Assembly (NCBI GenBank): GCA_900491605.1
Contig: UESW01004571.1
Location: forward strand, 637,968 to 701,967
DNA from: Calamus simplicifolius
Lineage: Eukaryota > Streptophyta > Magnoliopsida > Arecales > Arecaceae
Direction of reading: 5' to 3'
Length of the DNA: 64,000 bases
Below, in pieces: positions 44,126 through 56,687 of the stretch (the stretch's first letter is position 1; the number at the start of each line of letters is the position of its first letter). Made by a program: the position numbers and the translations under genes. The notes under the pieces are model-generated. The model was not told the DNA's origin, ran no database searches, and saw nothing but the letters and a program-made list of their open reading frames with translations.

Positions 44126-45136
44126 TGATGTGGCTAATGTAGCCTCAAGGGTAATTTCGGCAGAATCAGAGCATGGATGTACCCCGGCGTCTCCAAGCCT
44201 GCCGACTCGGCCCCGACTCTTCCAGGTCGGCCCTTCTCGGCCTCGACGTCTCCAAGCCCGCCGAGTCGGCCCCGACCCTTTCAGGTCGGCCCTTCTCGGC
44301 CCCGGCGTCTCAAACCCGCCGAGTCGGCCCCGACTCTTCCAGGTCAGCCCTTCTCGGCCCCGGCATCTCCAAGCCCGTCGAGTCGGCCCCGACCCTTTCA
44401 GGTCGGCCCTTCTCGGCCCCGGCGTCTCCAAGCCCGCCGAGTGGCCCGACCCTTCCTGTCGGACCTTCTGGCCCGACCCGGTACGTCCTAGTCGGCTAGG
44501 TCGGCCCCGGCCACCCTTGGCCGACCCAGATAAGCTTCGGCTCCCCCGAGAGAGTCGAGACTTCCCGGTTTCCTCCAAACCTGCCCCAACACGGCTCTGG
44601 TGGCTCGGACGCTACCTCTCTGACCCGCGCCGCCTGACAACGTAGATCAACTACCCGCTAGCCACGTTGCTGATGGGACTAGACCCAACTACCAACAGCC
44701 CGCTAGCTGATGGGACGTAGCCCACCAACCGCCGCTTTCTCCCTTTCCGATGAGACAGGACCCACCAACCAGCGCAGATTCACGCAACTCCCAAGAACTC
44801 CATGGACATTCCCTCCTCATGGAATCCCACGTGATCGTGCCAGGGTCAACCCCTATAAAAAGGTGAATCCACTCAGTAAACAGGTATGCGCGATAAAAAA
44901 AAAAAATCGCTACCTTGAAACCCAGAGAGAACTCTCTTCTTCGAGGGAGCACCCTTTCATTTAAAAAGAGCTCATTCGAGCTCCTTTTCAGCTGTGACCC
45001 CAATTGCTAACTTGGGCGTTGGAGGGTCCCAATCGGAGAATTTTCTCGGTCTAGACTTATTTGCAGGTAACCTGTGAGGAAGAGCCTGAGAATCCATCCG
45101 TTCCCGATGCGCAGGATCAGTGATTGGGCATCATCA
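44126..45136 (+). mobile_element. Solo LTR with perfect 5-bp target duplication
   Basis: Starts TGATGTGG and ends GGGCATCATCA, with CCCTC on both sides (44121-44125 and 45137-45141). TATA box CTATAAAAAG at 44853-44862, a G-box CACGTG at 44828-44833 and a leader-like segment (AACTTGGGCGTTGGAGGGTC) similar to element C, suggesting a Tat/Retand-like source. No second LTR or internal sequence is nearby, so unequal recombination probably removed the rest. Confidence 0.88.
44205..44460. repeat. About 59-bp GC-rich tandem repeat within the solo LTR
   Basis: Four to five units containing GGTCGGCCCTTCTCGGCCCC and AAGCCCGCCGAGTCGGCC. The TTCTCGGCC motif starts at 44234, 44293, 44351 and 44410. It creates spurious open frames on both strands. 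Confidence 0.85.
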
Positions 45137-45141
45137 CCCTC

Positions 45142-48100
45142 TATTTTTCGTTTCTTTTGACTGATCTGCATTCAGGTCCAGATGTCTTGTGAAATAGTTA
45201 CAAGAGAACGGGCTTTGTTACGTTGTAAGTGTGCATTGGAAGATTCATTGGCCCATCGCACGCGCGTTGGCATATGTGGACGGTCAATCCATGCTACTGA
45301 TATGCATTTACTGCACCGAAGGATAGACTTTTTCTTATTATGTTATACTTTTGTATCATGATGACCATAAGCGAAAAAACTTGTTGCATGATCCTTCAGT
45401 GCAGCAAGTGTACATCGATCGTGTGGATTAGCTGCTTATATACCGGTGCACGTAAGCCCACTAGGTCATCGCATGTGCGTATCATACACAAACGGTCAAT
45501 TCTTGCGGCCGGTGATCGCTTGGCTTTTCCAAATAATTTACTGTTGATATCTGCCAGCTTCTCTCCGTGGCTGTGCATGTGGTGGGTGACCAGTCTTCGC
45601 TGGGCCTTTGGGTGGATGAAGTACCTTTACTGTTTATTGATGCCAATACAGTTGAGTTGTTGGAAGTTTATGTCCTCAAGAATATTAGTCTGTTCGATGC
45701 TATTTTATAGAAGAGGTTAATGCTGTTCAAATCGTTTGTCATTAACAATGACGTTAATCTCATAATTATCGTTTGTCATTAACAATGACGTTAATCTCAT
45801 AATTATCACTCGACTGACGGAAAGTTACTAACATTGCGACAGACTTAACAAGCACACAACATCTCGAAGATAAAGAATAGCCCATATTTCTCAAAAGCAG
45901 AAACAAATATGTTCTTTGTTACCTTCTTTTTATGATCATTCAAACTTTTGTATGGAGCTTTATCTATTCCAGGGGGCAGGTCCACCCCATTTGTGTGGCC
46001 CATGAAAAAGATGACAATTGGGCTAATTACATGAGTTCTACCACATTATACTAGAGTGTATCATCAGCAATGGACCATGACTCACCTGTTCCCAGGGTAC
46101 AAAGATCACAGCAGAGGAAAAGAGTTTTGGCCCTTTGGGATGGTTGGTGGAATGTCTCAGAATATCATCTTCAAATCGGTAAGCTCACAGGGAGTGACCA
46201 GAGCCAAAACCCAACCTCCTAGTCCTAGGCCAATTTGAAAACAAGCAAAAGATGCCTTGAGGTTTAGTGCTACCAATAACAACCAAGCCTAAAGTAAACA
46301 CGGTTTAGAAGATACGATATCTGTCAAAGGGTTTGTCTTGACCTTGGTTTCATGAAGCGAGGCTTTATTTATGCTAATAAATATATAGCCCCCTTCATCA
46401 AGTGGATGGATTTGTTTTTTCCCAATTGTTGTCAAAGTTCAAAGATCTGCTTATCTAAAAAGCTAGCTCTTGCTAATCAATTCACGTCAACCCCAAAGCT
46501 TGCTAAGCCTCCGCTTAACGCCAACTCTTTAGAAGCAATTGGCCTAATTATAGATCTTATTTGTCCCAAGTGTCACGTGTCTCCATATGCATCCATCTGT
46601 CAACAATTATCCCCAAACCCCACATGCATGTAGGTGTCTTTTAATTAGTCTCGCGATTGTAGCAAAACGCGCTTGTTCTTGTCTCAAGTGCATGCATAGA
46701 CTAGGAACATTTCTCATGGGCTAATGATCAATAATCTTTTCTTCCTCCCAAGTCCACACCATGGAGTTGATAGAATCGTTTATTATTTAAGCCTCAACAT
46801 TCTAGACCACATTCTAGGTTTTTTAAGTTTCCATATCATGTCCAACATCAAGCATTAAAGTAATCGTATATGGAATCACTTCGCATGACTTTAAGTGAAA
46901 TCCACCAATCTCAATCCGTTTCTTTTCTTTTCTTTTTCTTTTTTTTTTTAAATGGAAGAAGGTAATGTCATTTGGAAGATAAAAGGCATTATTAGCCCAC
47001 TTTGCTTGGATCGTTAAAACATCCTTTGAACGTATCTTAAAAGGAGATATCAGCTCAATTATTAAACTCTAAAGAAAGTCTTGCAATGAAAAGAGAGAGT
47101 TGTTAAGTGGATGCAGGTGTATTATATAAGAGGAAATGGGTCATGACATCATGTTGCATTAGTATAATTAATGTCTCATCGAGCGAATTATTTTCTTCTG
47201 GAGCACAACTTGGTGGGCCTTGCTCGTGATTCGGGTGATCTTGCTGTTGCCATCCAAGTCTTTTGAATCCACAACAAAACAAAGAATGATTAAGGTCACA
47301 ATGAAGCTAGCGTTTGATACTAAAATGGTGGAGGCCACTTGAACAAGAAAGTTATTTGACTGACAGACATTAAAGTTGGCCCGCTTTATTGATTAACAAC
47401 AAGCTAAAGACATAGAAGCTAAAGACGTAGATCCTTCAATGACCTAATGACCATCAATAATCACAGATCAAAGAGAGGGAAGTGGTTTACATGTACAGTA
47501 TCGACAATTAAAATTGACAATGTAGTCCTTCTAAGTTGGCTAGGAGATTCAACGAGAGCCAATAACATTAATAATAATAATATCATTATATATATAATGC
47601 ACTGTGGACTATATTATTTCGTTATAGTTTCAGTAATTGAGCCTTTAAAGTCCATATGATGAGGAGGATAAAGTTTGAAGCACTATCCTTCTGGAATTAT
47701 CTGTGCAAATATTATGAAAGACCTCCCTAAAATTTGAACACAAAAACTCCTTCCAGAGAGCAGCTGGAAGACCATAATCCAGTTTGCATGGTTACAATGC
47801 TTTGCTAATTTTCATTAAATGGATTGGCATAGTTCTGGAATTTTCTTAAGCTGTCAATAAAAATATAAGTGTATGCTGAAAATAAAAATATAAGACCAGA
47901 TTATTTTTCTATAACATGGATTCCTCTTCTTTTTCTATCTGCTGTAAATTTGAGGGAAGTCTTACAGCTAAAAATCCAAGTTGAGGGGACCCCTAATAAA
48001 CCAGATCGGATCCAACCTTTCATTTTGGTTCCCTGCGTTAAGGGGAAATTAAAGACCATGTGCCTTGGCACCCACTAATAAACTATATAGACATCTATAA

Positions 48101-48990
48101 AAATTTCACCATAAAAACGTTTGCTAAAATTTAGTTGGGACATGGGCCCTAGAGAAGAGTACCATTCTGGAAGGAAGCCTGGAACAAGGACAGGACGGAG
48201 AGAGGCTGGTGAAGCAGGGCCTGGAATATAAGGAAGCCAGACTTCATTTAAAAATAAATGCGGCAACTTGGCTTCCTATATGTCACTTTGGAACTTGAGT
48301 AGCTTCAGTATGCCTAACATTGGAGAATCTAGGTAGGGGATGGAGCGGTAGATGGGTAACATGGATGCTATCTAAATGGGTCACTTCTCAACTGCTTTCT
48401 TTGAGGGAGACCAGCTCAGGAAAACCCAGGGGAGGGGGCACTTAACACAAACGCAAGCTCCCAACTCAAGGAAAAGAGACCTTTTGGAGATCAAATGGGC
48501 CCCTTCTAGCTCTAAGAGAAGTCTTAACTGAAGTGTACAACACGGAAGCTTAAGCAAGTAATCACACAGCTGATGTGTGATCTCAAGGCAGAAGGAAGAG
48601 CAATATATGGGGTAGCGAACCATCAGATCTATAACTTTTTTGTGCAAAAGTTGGCATCGAAGCATTCTCCAATATCTAATTCTAATAATCTTGTGGGTAA
48701 AAGACATCCTTATCAAGAAGCTATGTTGATAATTTTTTAAGGGTGGAATCCCATGAGAGTGATTGGTAGTATGCAGTGCCCACATCATCATATAATGCAA
48801 TAACATCTATACCACATTCAATTGCCCCTAAACCTCCAATTTGTGCGTGGAGACCACCACATGGAATGTAGTTGATGGCATGGAGGTGATGCGATAATCC
48901 ATCATGGGTTGGGTAACAAGCATAAAGTTATAATGTAGTCATATTTTTTAAACTAGATAGGAAGTAGACATATATTGGACAATTCAGTGT
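45142..48990. other. AT-rich intergenic region
   Basis: No gene or transposon recognised apart from the 37-bp tandem duplication at 45731. A T-rich tract lies at 46918-46950. Confidence 0.4.
45731..45804. repeat. Perfect 37-bp tandem duplication
   Basis: Two exact adjacent copies of a unit starting ATCGTTTGTCATTAACAATG (45731 and 45768). Each copy also contains the inverted motif GTCATT/AATGAC. Confidence 0.85.
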
Positions 48991-49057
48991 GCAGTTCTCA
49001 ATCCTCTACGGCTGTGACATGTGAGATACTAGTATGTGAGATACTAGTATATATGTA

Positions 49058-49096
<39 letters not shown>

Positions 49097-49141
49097 GTTC
49101 TCAATCTTCTACGGTTGTGACATGTGAGATACTAGTATGTA
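48989..49141. repeat. Duplicated 47-bp block flanking a TA microsatellite
   Basis: GCAGTTCTCAATCCTCTACG and the following CTGTGACATGTGAGATACTAGTATGT occur at about 48992 and again at about 49094 with two substitutions, separated by a (TA)n tract (about 49058-49093). Confidence 0.8.
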
Positions 49142-51419
49142 GTTTATAGATATATATATGGGTAAAAAATTAATCAATATTTCTTCGACCATTGGTCCAA
49201 TCAATATCGAGAATGGATCTACATGTATATGAAGAGGAGAGGGGTCCCCATCAAACAAAATACTATGAAATAAATTTATAAAAGAAAAAAAATTTATGAT
49301 GGTACAAGTATAATATTTAAAAATATTCTTAAAGCATAAGTAAGCGTCCCTTGATTAAAGGTTCGGCTCCATCGCTGTCCATATATATCTGATCATTATT
49401 TCCTAAATATTACTTTGCCAGACTAATAATTTATGATCACCTTTCTTGCATTTTGGTATATATATATATATAACATTGATGTCCAAGAAAATCAAAGGGA
49501 TTTGAAATTTTGGGATCAAAATTGTTTGGTATGGTTGAACATCAAAGTTGTTTTCTGTCTAGGTCAGGCTTAGGTGGCACTTAGATTGCAGATGCGACCC
49601 CCTAGGTCAGTTAGTCATTTATGGGAGCCAACAATTTTGACTCTTAATAAAGACTCATCTATCTAGCAGGTCGAAAAGAAATTAAGAGAGAGCTTTAGAG
49701 TCAAAATGCTTCAATTGAAAGGCAAAGTGGACGCTGTCAAGATGTCGTTGTAGTTTGTGCCTAAAGAAGCCAAACAAGAACCAAATCAACAATAGACCAT
49801 CACAAAAACTACTGCAAGAAATAAGGAGAATTTTGTTCTTTTGTAAACAAAGAAATTAAAACAGAATTTATCAGTTATTTCTAATTAAGAAAACATGAAA
49901 TCGTATCTTATTAGTTAATTTTCAAATCATTTACACCTGTTGCCTTCAATTACAAAAGAAGAACACCAGCCACCTACTGCCAAAAAAAAAGAGAGAGTTG
50001 TTTATTTCAACCCAGTTATCTGAAATATGGAAATACAAGTACCTGACACCGGCCATCTACTGAGATTCCATAATTTGGTGTTGTGAAGTCTTGACTCTTC
50101 TGTAGGCTGACTCTCTACAACATCTACGTAATTAATTTGTTAGTGGGGACCAGATCATGGACTTGGAATAAACAATGACTGGCAAAAGGGGGGACACAGT
50201 GGGCCTTGTTTGGGAGTTGGGAGAAGACTTTGGTGGAAGGGAGAAGGCAAAGGGAGTTTGGAGTGACGCACATATACACTCTCTCTAAAGTTGGGGGAGA
50301 TTACGATAGGGATGTGAGCCACCCATTCTCTTGAAAAGCACCTTTCTTCATAGTTAGTAAGATTCAGATAGATCTCCCTCTTAAGGGAAAAGAAATGTTC
50401 AGAGCTACAACAATAATAGAGGAGAACATACAACGCTAGCTCTAACGTCAATCACGCCAACATCCTATCTTGCCTCTATCCCCATCAGCAATACGCTAAG
50501 GTGGTGGCCCGCTTGGCCCTGCCCCCCTCTCTCTCTCTCTCTCTCTTTCTTTTTCAAAAGAAAACTTGTGAGACACTTTGCCAAGTCTATGCATGTTATG
50601 AACTTTACGAGTGGAGATATTAGATCCACCTAAGTGGGATGGTACCCATTCTTGCACCCACTAATGGAGACATGGTAGATTAGGTGGTGAACCAATTAGT
50701 CCAACGAGATGTTCTAGATGGAATTCATGCATGACGTACCCAAAAGACTTGTGAGCTCTCTCCACTTGTGTTTTTCTAAACCAGTTGTTAGGTTACTCGA
50801 ATATGCAGAGTCAATCCATCTTGATTGTATTAACAACAAGTATGCAGTCTAAATTTTATCTAATGGATATACATGACAAGCATTTATTCCACTTGCTGGA
50901 CCCAGCCCTTCGGTGTCGGCACCATGTCAATCTACATATATAGGTAGCAATCTTAGGCAAAGTGGGCTGTATCAAATATGCATCTTGGTTGACATTATCA
51001 CTCAAAGCCAATCGAAACCTACCACACACTTAGGTTGTTGAGATTTCAAATAGTTAGAATTCAAGATGGTTTAGTGTCTTGTTATATGTGAAGTCCTTAC
51101 TTTCATCTTCATTAATATGAATACATAATGGTTTGTCTCATTAGAAGAAAAGCTATGGCGGTTCTTTGTCTATCTTTTTTTTTCTGAAAAAGATAGATAG
51201 CAAATAAGTCATGGTCTAATTCTTTACATGAAGTAGAGAAATCTTAGGAGGCAAAGATGAAAAAATTCTTGGGTAGATCCAGTCTAAAATACACACTAAT
51301 AATCCAATTAGTGAATATCATGTCCTCCATTGCTACTTTTGAATGATCGAGAAGACGGAGTATGTTTAGAGAGAGAATTAATAGAAAAAATTATATATAT
51401 ATATGATTACTGATTAACT
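49142..51419. other. AT-rich intergenic region
   Basis: No gene recognised. Microsatellites: (TA)n near 49459-49472 and (CT)n at 50527-50549. Confidence 0.4.
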
Positions 51420-51444
51420 TGATTTACATCTTACGTAGTAGAAA

Positions 51445-51760
51445 GTCTACCTAATAATTTCTCCTCCATAGAATGACATGTGAATTGAAAGGCTATAAGA
51501 ACTCTCTCTGTCTCCTTAATTTCCTCCCCTCACATTCATATGGCCTACATCTCATATAAGGTAAACCAAGTCAATTTCTCCATGAGATGACATGCGGAAA
51601 GCCATGAGAGATCTCTGTCTCTCTCTCTCTCCACGTTCATATGGCCTACATCTCACATTGTAAACTAAATCCACCTAAAATTTTCTCAATAAGATGACAT
51701 GTAAAGGCCATGGTCTCTCTCTCTCTCTCTCTCTCTCTGCACACGCATTCATGTGGTTTT
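51445..51760. repeat. Three imperfect repeats of about 100-120 bp with CT tracts
   Basis: Each copy has a block like TTCTCCATGAGATGACATG, then a CT-rich tract and TTCATATGGCCTACATCTCA or a decayed form. Copies begin near 51458, 51574 and 51677. The CT tract lengthens from copy 1 to copy 3. Confidence 0.7.
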
Positions 51761-54690
51761 CAAATGAGACAATGTGTATCGATCTTTATTGATACATGGG
51801 CATGTCTGGGCTAGATATTGTGATTGGTCAAAGTCTATATATTTTTCTGTGCGTAAGCTGGGGATTGTGGGACCATATATAAGAATAGAAACGGGTTGGA
51901 GACGCAAGAGTGGTCGGCTAAAGTGGCCCTTGGCCCTCCTCCGGCGGTCGGCTTCCTCCACTGTTGAGTGTCCTCTTTAGGGTAGGGGAGTTGTTGAGCC
52001 CGTGAACCGAGTGTTGCCACAATAGTTTTTTCCAGTGACGCAGCACCAGTTTATCCTACTGTCAAAGTGTAAGCTTCATGCATATGCTGTCATGGCCCCA
52101 TCGCCGATCGAGGGCAACTCGATTATCGATCGAGCATGCATGTGTACATCCGAGTGGGACTCCACACGCCTTGACGTGATCATCATCATGGAGGGCACGC
52201 ACCTGAAGAACAACATTCTTCTTTGGTCATCACATCCCAACAGGCATATGACTGACGTACTTCTTTGGCCTACATGACTAGATCTTCGGATGAGGAGGGA
52301 GTTAAAATCTCACTCTAAGAGTCACTCGAACTCATTTACGTCTTTAGCTTAGCTAGCTGGCAAAGAACTAGACCTGTTTAATTTCGATATTTCGACGTAT
52401 TCATAGCTTTGGTTAATGCATAAAATTGTTATATATATATATATATAGTCTACATATATAACAATTCTACTTAATGGTCACGAGGATGTTATATAACATT
52501 CAATCATTGGTCGGGGAGAATCTTTTATTTTGCATCGCTGTTTCTCTTGCTCATATTTTCTGTCCAGGGGGTGGAATTGGGCATCGAGCGTGGATGCATA
52601 TAAGAAGTACTAGAAAGCTTTATTAATTATATTGAGGAAAAAAAAAAAAAAACTCAAAGGCAGTACACAATGCTCTCGCATTAACAGCACCCTACCCCTG
52701 GTTCTAAGAGCACCCTATAACTCAGGTCGTGTTTTTCGCTGCTGCTGTTGTTGTGATGGCAAGAGATATACAAAAGCATAGATTTCGATGCATTAAGAGG
52801 GTAGAATCCAAGACCATCAAATATGCTTCAAATCCAAATGCAAACTAGAAGCTTGGGTGGGTGGGGGGTGTTGTGTCAAGGTTGATAGTTGATTATGAAG
52901 TGAATTGCTCAACTGATGCCAAGTTGTCTCTTGCAAGACAACAACATACCCTAGTTGTGGTGACAAATAAGGAAAAGTAGGCTAGACTATTGTCCATAAT
53001 AATGAGTCTTGACTGTTTGAGCTTGTATATGAGATATAAGAAACTTTTAGTTAGCTTCTTAGACATGAGAATGTGCTGGCATCTAAATTGATTACGAAGG
53101 TTATGTTTAGTACAACTATTGGAGGCTAGGTGGTAGTTGTTGGACTCCCAATAAAGTTATTGGGGATTCGTAAGCTTCCAACAATTGAACCAAACAAAGC
53201 CTATAAGAATTAGTTATGGATCAGCTCCGATCCAATCCCTATGATCAATGTGCTGAAAATTAATTAATTTAGATGTCAAAATAAATATCACAGGGGCTAG
53301 GTAAATTTAGGGTTTGTTATATCGCCATCGAATTAAGGTATAAGCTCGCACTTTGGGGCTAAGTAACCAGAAACAGGTACCTAAATTGATGAGATATAAC
53401 TAGAAAAAATGGTGCAAGCAGATAAAATTGTTGAAGATGATACTGAAGTGGTTGCACAATCAAAGTAGGATATAATTTTGATATCAAGTTGTGTTGTCAA
53501 GAAGCTTGAAGAAATGATGAGGCTTTGTGAAAAATCTGAGTAGAAGTTTATAGTCAAACAAGTTGTTGGTCAAGTATGTAAAGTTGGTTCTAAGATAAAT
53601 AGTCTGGAGCTAATATATTAGAATTAGTATTTAAGTATCTCTTGCTATAATGGTTTAGTTCTACACCTTTACCAAGTCTAAAGTTGTTTGCTGTATAAAT
53701 CAAGCTCTAAAACAAGCTAGTATAAACTCTAAAATACACTATTATAGAGTAGTGAAAAAGTTTTTTCTATTATTTATTTCTTCTTCATCAATCATTAAAT
53801 GTGAACTCCCTTCATTTTTGTTTTTGATTTTTTGAGTCTAATGAATACTTTTCAAATATTGATATCTTATTAGAAGCCTAATTCATTATAAAAGCTTGGT
53901 GGTATAGCAAGCTAAGAGAGAGCTTTAAAATCGATCAATGCTAGCATGAAAAGTTCAAGACTGAAGGTAATCGTGGATGTAAATTGGGTTGTCCTTCCAT
54001 TACCATCTACATTTAGTTAGGCATTATAAATGTACAAGTTTCCTTGCCTTTAACATGAATAATTAGATAAGGAAATACATCATATTGGATGGTGCTAATG
54101 ATGCAGCATAAACTAAGTATGATAAAAGGGTGCAAGGTCCAAACCTATCCAAAGTATCATGATTATTTATAGAAGTTTGGAAATCCTTTCAAATTAATGG
54201 TGAAATGTTAAAGTTGCTTGTGAATATAATAGCATTTTCATATCTAGATAAAATGAAAAAGTTGACCCAAAATTAAAACGTGTCCAATCTAATGATACTT
54301 CTTTATGTTATACAAACAAGATAAAAATCCATTCATCTTATTGCTTAATAATAATTAATATTTCAAAAAAACTAATCTACATATTTAAAAGTTTTTAAAA
54401 GCTTTTGTATGCATAAAAAACTATGGATATCAAAGTCATCTCAATAATCCCAATAACTAAATGATGCTTCTTTTTGTTTGCATGAAGTCTTTTAAATTGT
54501 TTCTTAACCACATTTTTTTCTTTATAGAATTATGGTGGGATGTCCACCATCTCAATTTGAACCTTAGAACTCATATAAGAAGATGAATCCTATCATATTA
54601 ACTAACTATTTTAACTCAAAAAACTTAAGCTGCAAGAGAAAGAGTCAACAAAAGATTTAGGCTTAATACCCTCTCTCACCTATCTAGTCA
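51761..54690. other. AT-rich intergenic region
   Basis: No gene recognised. Contains a (TA)n run near 52430-52446 and an A-run at about 52637-52651. Confidence 0.4.
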
Positions 54691-54800
54691 CACTACAATA
54701 AATTTACGGTATAGCGATGTTAAATATGTCATTTGCCACTATAAAGCATCGGCAAATTCGTCACGATGCTTTCACATGCATCGAAAAATTAGGAGTGGAG
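54691..54800 (+). mobile_element. CACTA (EnSpm)-like terminus, fragment
   Basis: CACTACAATAAATTTACGG followed by sub-terminal short repeats around GCGATG/GCATCG (AAAGCATCGGCAAATTCG), as in CACTA element ends. No matching opposite end was found in the window, so it is a truncated end or a coincidental match. Confidence 0.45.
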
Positions 54801-55627
54801 ATGAAATATTTAATAAATAATTGATATGGTAATAATTTGAATGTGATCTCCTGCAACTCGAAGCTCTAAGATCATATGAGCAAGTCAATTCATCTCAAAA
54901 ACTTAAAATCTTGAGGTTACTTTAAACAATTGGTTACTTAACAAACTAGCTAACACAAGATTAGCAGGTTGGTGCTTGATGACAAGAAATAGTTGTTCCC
55001 AAATACATTGAAAATATAGAATTAGCATACTTTTAAGTTTCTTTCAGCTTTTGAATGCATAAAAAGATTGTCTCCACACTCAAGCCCTCTAAGCAACCTA
55101 TGCTCGCTCTCAAGCAACACGGATAATCTATTGGCCGGAATTGCCTCAGTTTTTGATGTTTCCCCCTTTTTTTTTCCTTTGTCTTGTTAGCCACCTAATT
55201 CTATTGGCCTTTATCAAAATAACACCACCAACTCAATCCGCAGTACTGGTGATCAATCGACCCATACAAACGGACCATGGACACAAGCTATTATATTTGG
55301 GACAGTATACGTTAGCCAACATATAGATATCATCAGCTAGCATACATCACTCTCTCCCATCTACCCCACCAAAAGCAGCAGCAGTGCACTAGGCTAGGGT
55401 GGTTTGGGTGAAAAAGAAAAAAGAAAAAAGGAAAAAAAAAAGAGAAAAAGACAGCGGTAAGGCAAGGAAGTCACCAAACAAATAAACAAAGGAAAAGCAA
55501 GCATAGCACAGACCAGGACAGGCGCAATCTATTCTCTCCGACTGCTTGTAGGTTATGTTCCCAATATCACCTAACCCTGGAGATGTCTGCGACCAACCTA
55601 TCCCCTCTCCTATTTCCCTACATAAAC

Positions 55628-55664
<37 letters not shown>

Positions 55665-55803
55665 CAAAGAAAAACTACACGATTCATTATATACCAGCAT
55701 TATTTAAATCATTCGTCTCATCCATCTCTCAGTGAGCAGCTGTGACTCCTCCCCTTTCCCCACCTTCCATGCTATCTTAATTAAACCTCTCCTTCTTCTG
55801 GGG
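54801..55803. other. Upstream region of the zinc-finger gene
   Basis: Non-coding. A-rich tract (55410-55450) and compound microsatellite (TA)n(GA)n at about 55629-55664. Probable distal promoter. Confidence 0.4.
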
Positions 55804-55811
55804 TATAAATA
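55804..55811 (+). promoter_or_regulatory. TATA box of the zinc-finger gene
   Basis: TATAAATA 139 bp before the first base of the ATG, followed by a CT-rich leader (55845-55880). Confidence 0.65.
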
Positions 55812-55949
55812 CACATGCTCAGCCCATCCCACATGCAGTACTCCTTATGGCCCTCCCTTCCCCCTTTCTCTTTCTCTGTGTGTGTTTATCTATAGTTGAT
55901 CAGGACTGAGATGATAAAGGAGTAGTAGTGCTATAGGGATTATAAGGAG

Positions 55950-56687
55950 ATGGAAGGGATGCAGTGCCAGACCAAACCCACCACCAGCCCACGCCTGAAG
56001 CTCTTCGGCTTCCACGTCTCCGAGGACGATGAGGCCAACCACCAGTCCCCGCCGGAGGCCGGCGCCACCTCAGATCCCTCCTCCACCATCACCGTGGCCA
56101 CGGCCTCGGGCGACGGGCGGAAGTACGAGTGCCAGTACTGCTGCCGGGAGTTCGCCAACTCGCAGGCGCTGGGGGGCCACCAGAACGCCCACAAGAAGGA
56201 GCGCCAGCAGCTGAAGCGAGCCCAGCTCCACCACCATGCTGCCGGCGGCGGCCAACGCTCGCAGCCCGGCGCCCTCTACCCCCGCAACCCCATGGTCTCC
56301 GCCTTCGCTCCCCCGCCCCACCTGCTCGCCGTCGGCGGCAGCGCCGCTGCTCCCCTCGTGGGCCTTACCTCCTCCCCCCCTCCGACCAGCAGCTGGGTCT
56401 ACTACTCCCGGGCGGGCCCGCCCTTCCACCTGTCGCCCGCCTGCGTCGTCCCCTCCGCCTCGCGAGCATCGACGCCGCCCTACGCGGCCTACTCTCATGC
56501 CGCGTCCGGGGTGTACGGCTCCAGTCTCCGCTGCTACGACGAGGACCGGCCTGCCGAGGAGCCCTTGACCGTCCGGTTCGCGGCCGGTTCGGCGCCAGTC
56601 GCCGGGGTGAGGGCCCTGCCGGCCGGTGGTGCAGACGAAACGTACGGGCTGGACCTCCACCTTAGCCTGGCCCCCGCTGGCTCCTGA
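55950..56687 (+). CDS. Single-C2H2 zinc-finger repressor, GIS/ZFP5/ZFP8-type
   Basis: A complete 245-residue single-exon frame. LKLFGFHVSED (17-26) is the N-terminal signature of this subgroup. One C2H2 finger has C61, C64, H77 and H81 with the plant-specific QALGGH helix (72-77), followed by a basic region (KKERQQLKRAQL). The middle is Pro/Ala/Ser-rich; the C-terminus has DLHLSL (235-240), an EAR (DLxLxL) repression motif. In Arabidopsis, GIS, GIS2, ZFP5, ZFP6 and ZFP8 control trichome and root-hair formation downstream of gibberellin and cytokinin; the subgroup match is clear but the exact orthologue is not. Very GC-rich coding sequence, as in many monocot single-exon regulators. A nuclear transcription factor by family. 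Confidence 0.92.
   Translation: MEGMQCQTKPTTSPRLKLFGFHVSEDDEANHQSPPEAGATSDPSSTITVATASGDGRKYECQYCCREFANSQALGGHQNAHKKERQQLKRAQLHHHAAGGGQRSQPGALYPRNPMVSAFAPPPHLLAVGGSAAAPLVGLTSSPPPTSSWVYYSRAGPPFHLSPACVVPSASRASTPPYAAYSHAASGVYGSSLRCYDEDRPAEEPLTVRFAAGSAPVAGVRALPAGGADETYGLDLHLSLAPAGS

Noticed and set aside
44072..44645. 168- and 182-codon frames on both strands
   Set aside because: Created by the 59-bp GC-rich tandem repeat of the solo LTR; repetitive Arg/Pro/Ser text.
56070..56665. Frames of 196 (minus) and 178 (plus) codons over the zinc-finger gene
   Set aside because: Shadows produced by very high GC; only the 55950-56687 frame has a zinc finger and an EAR motif.
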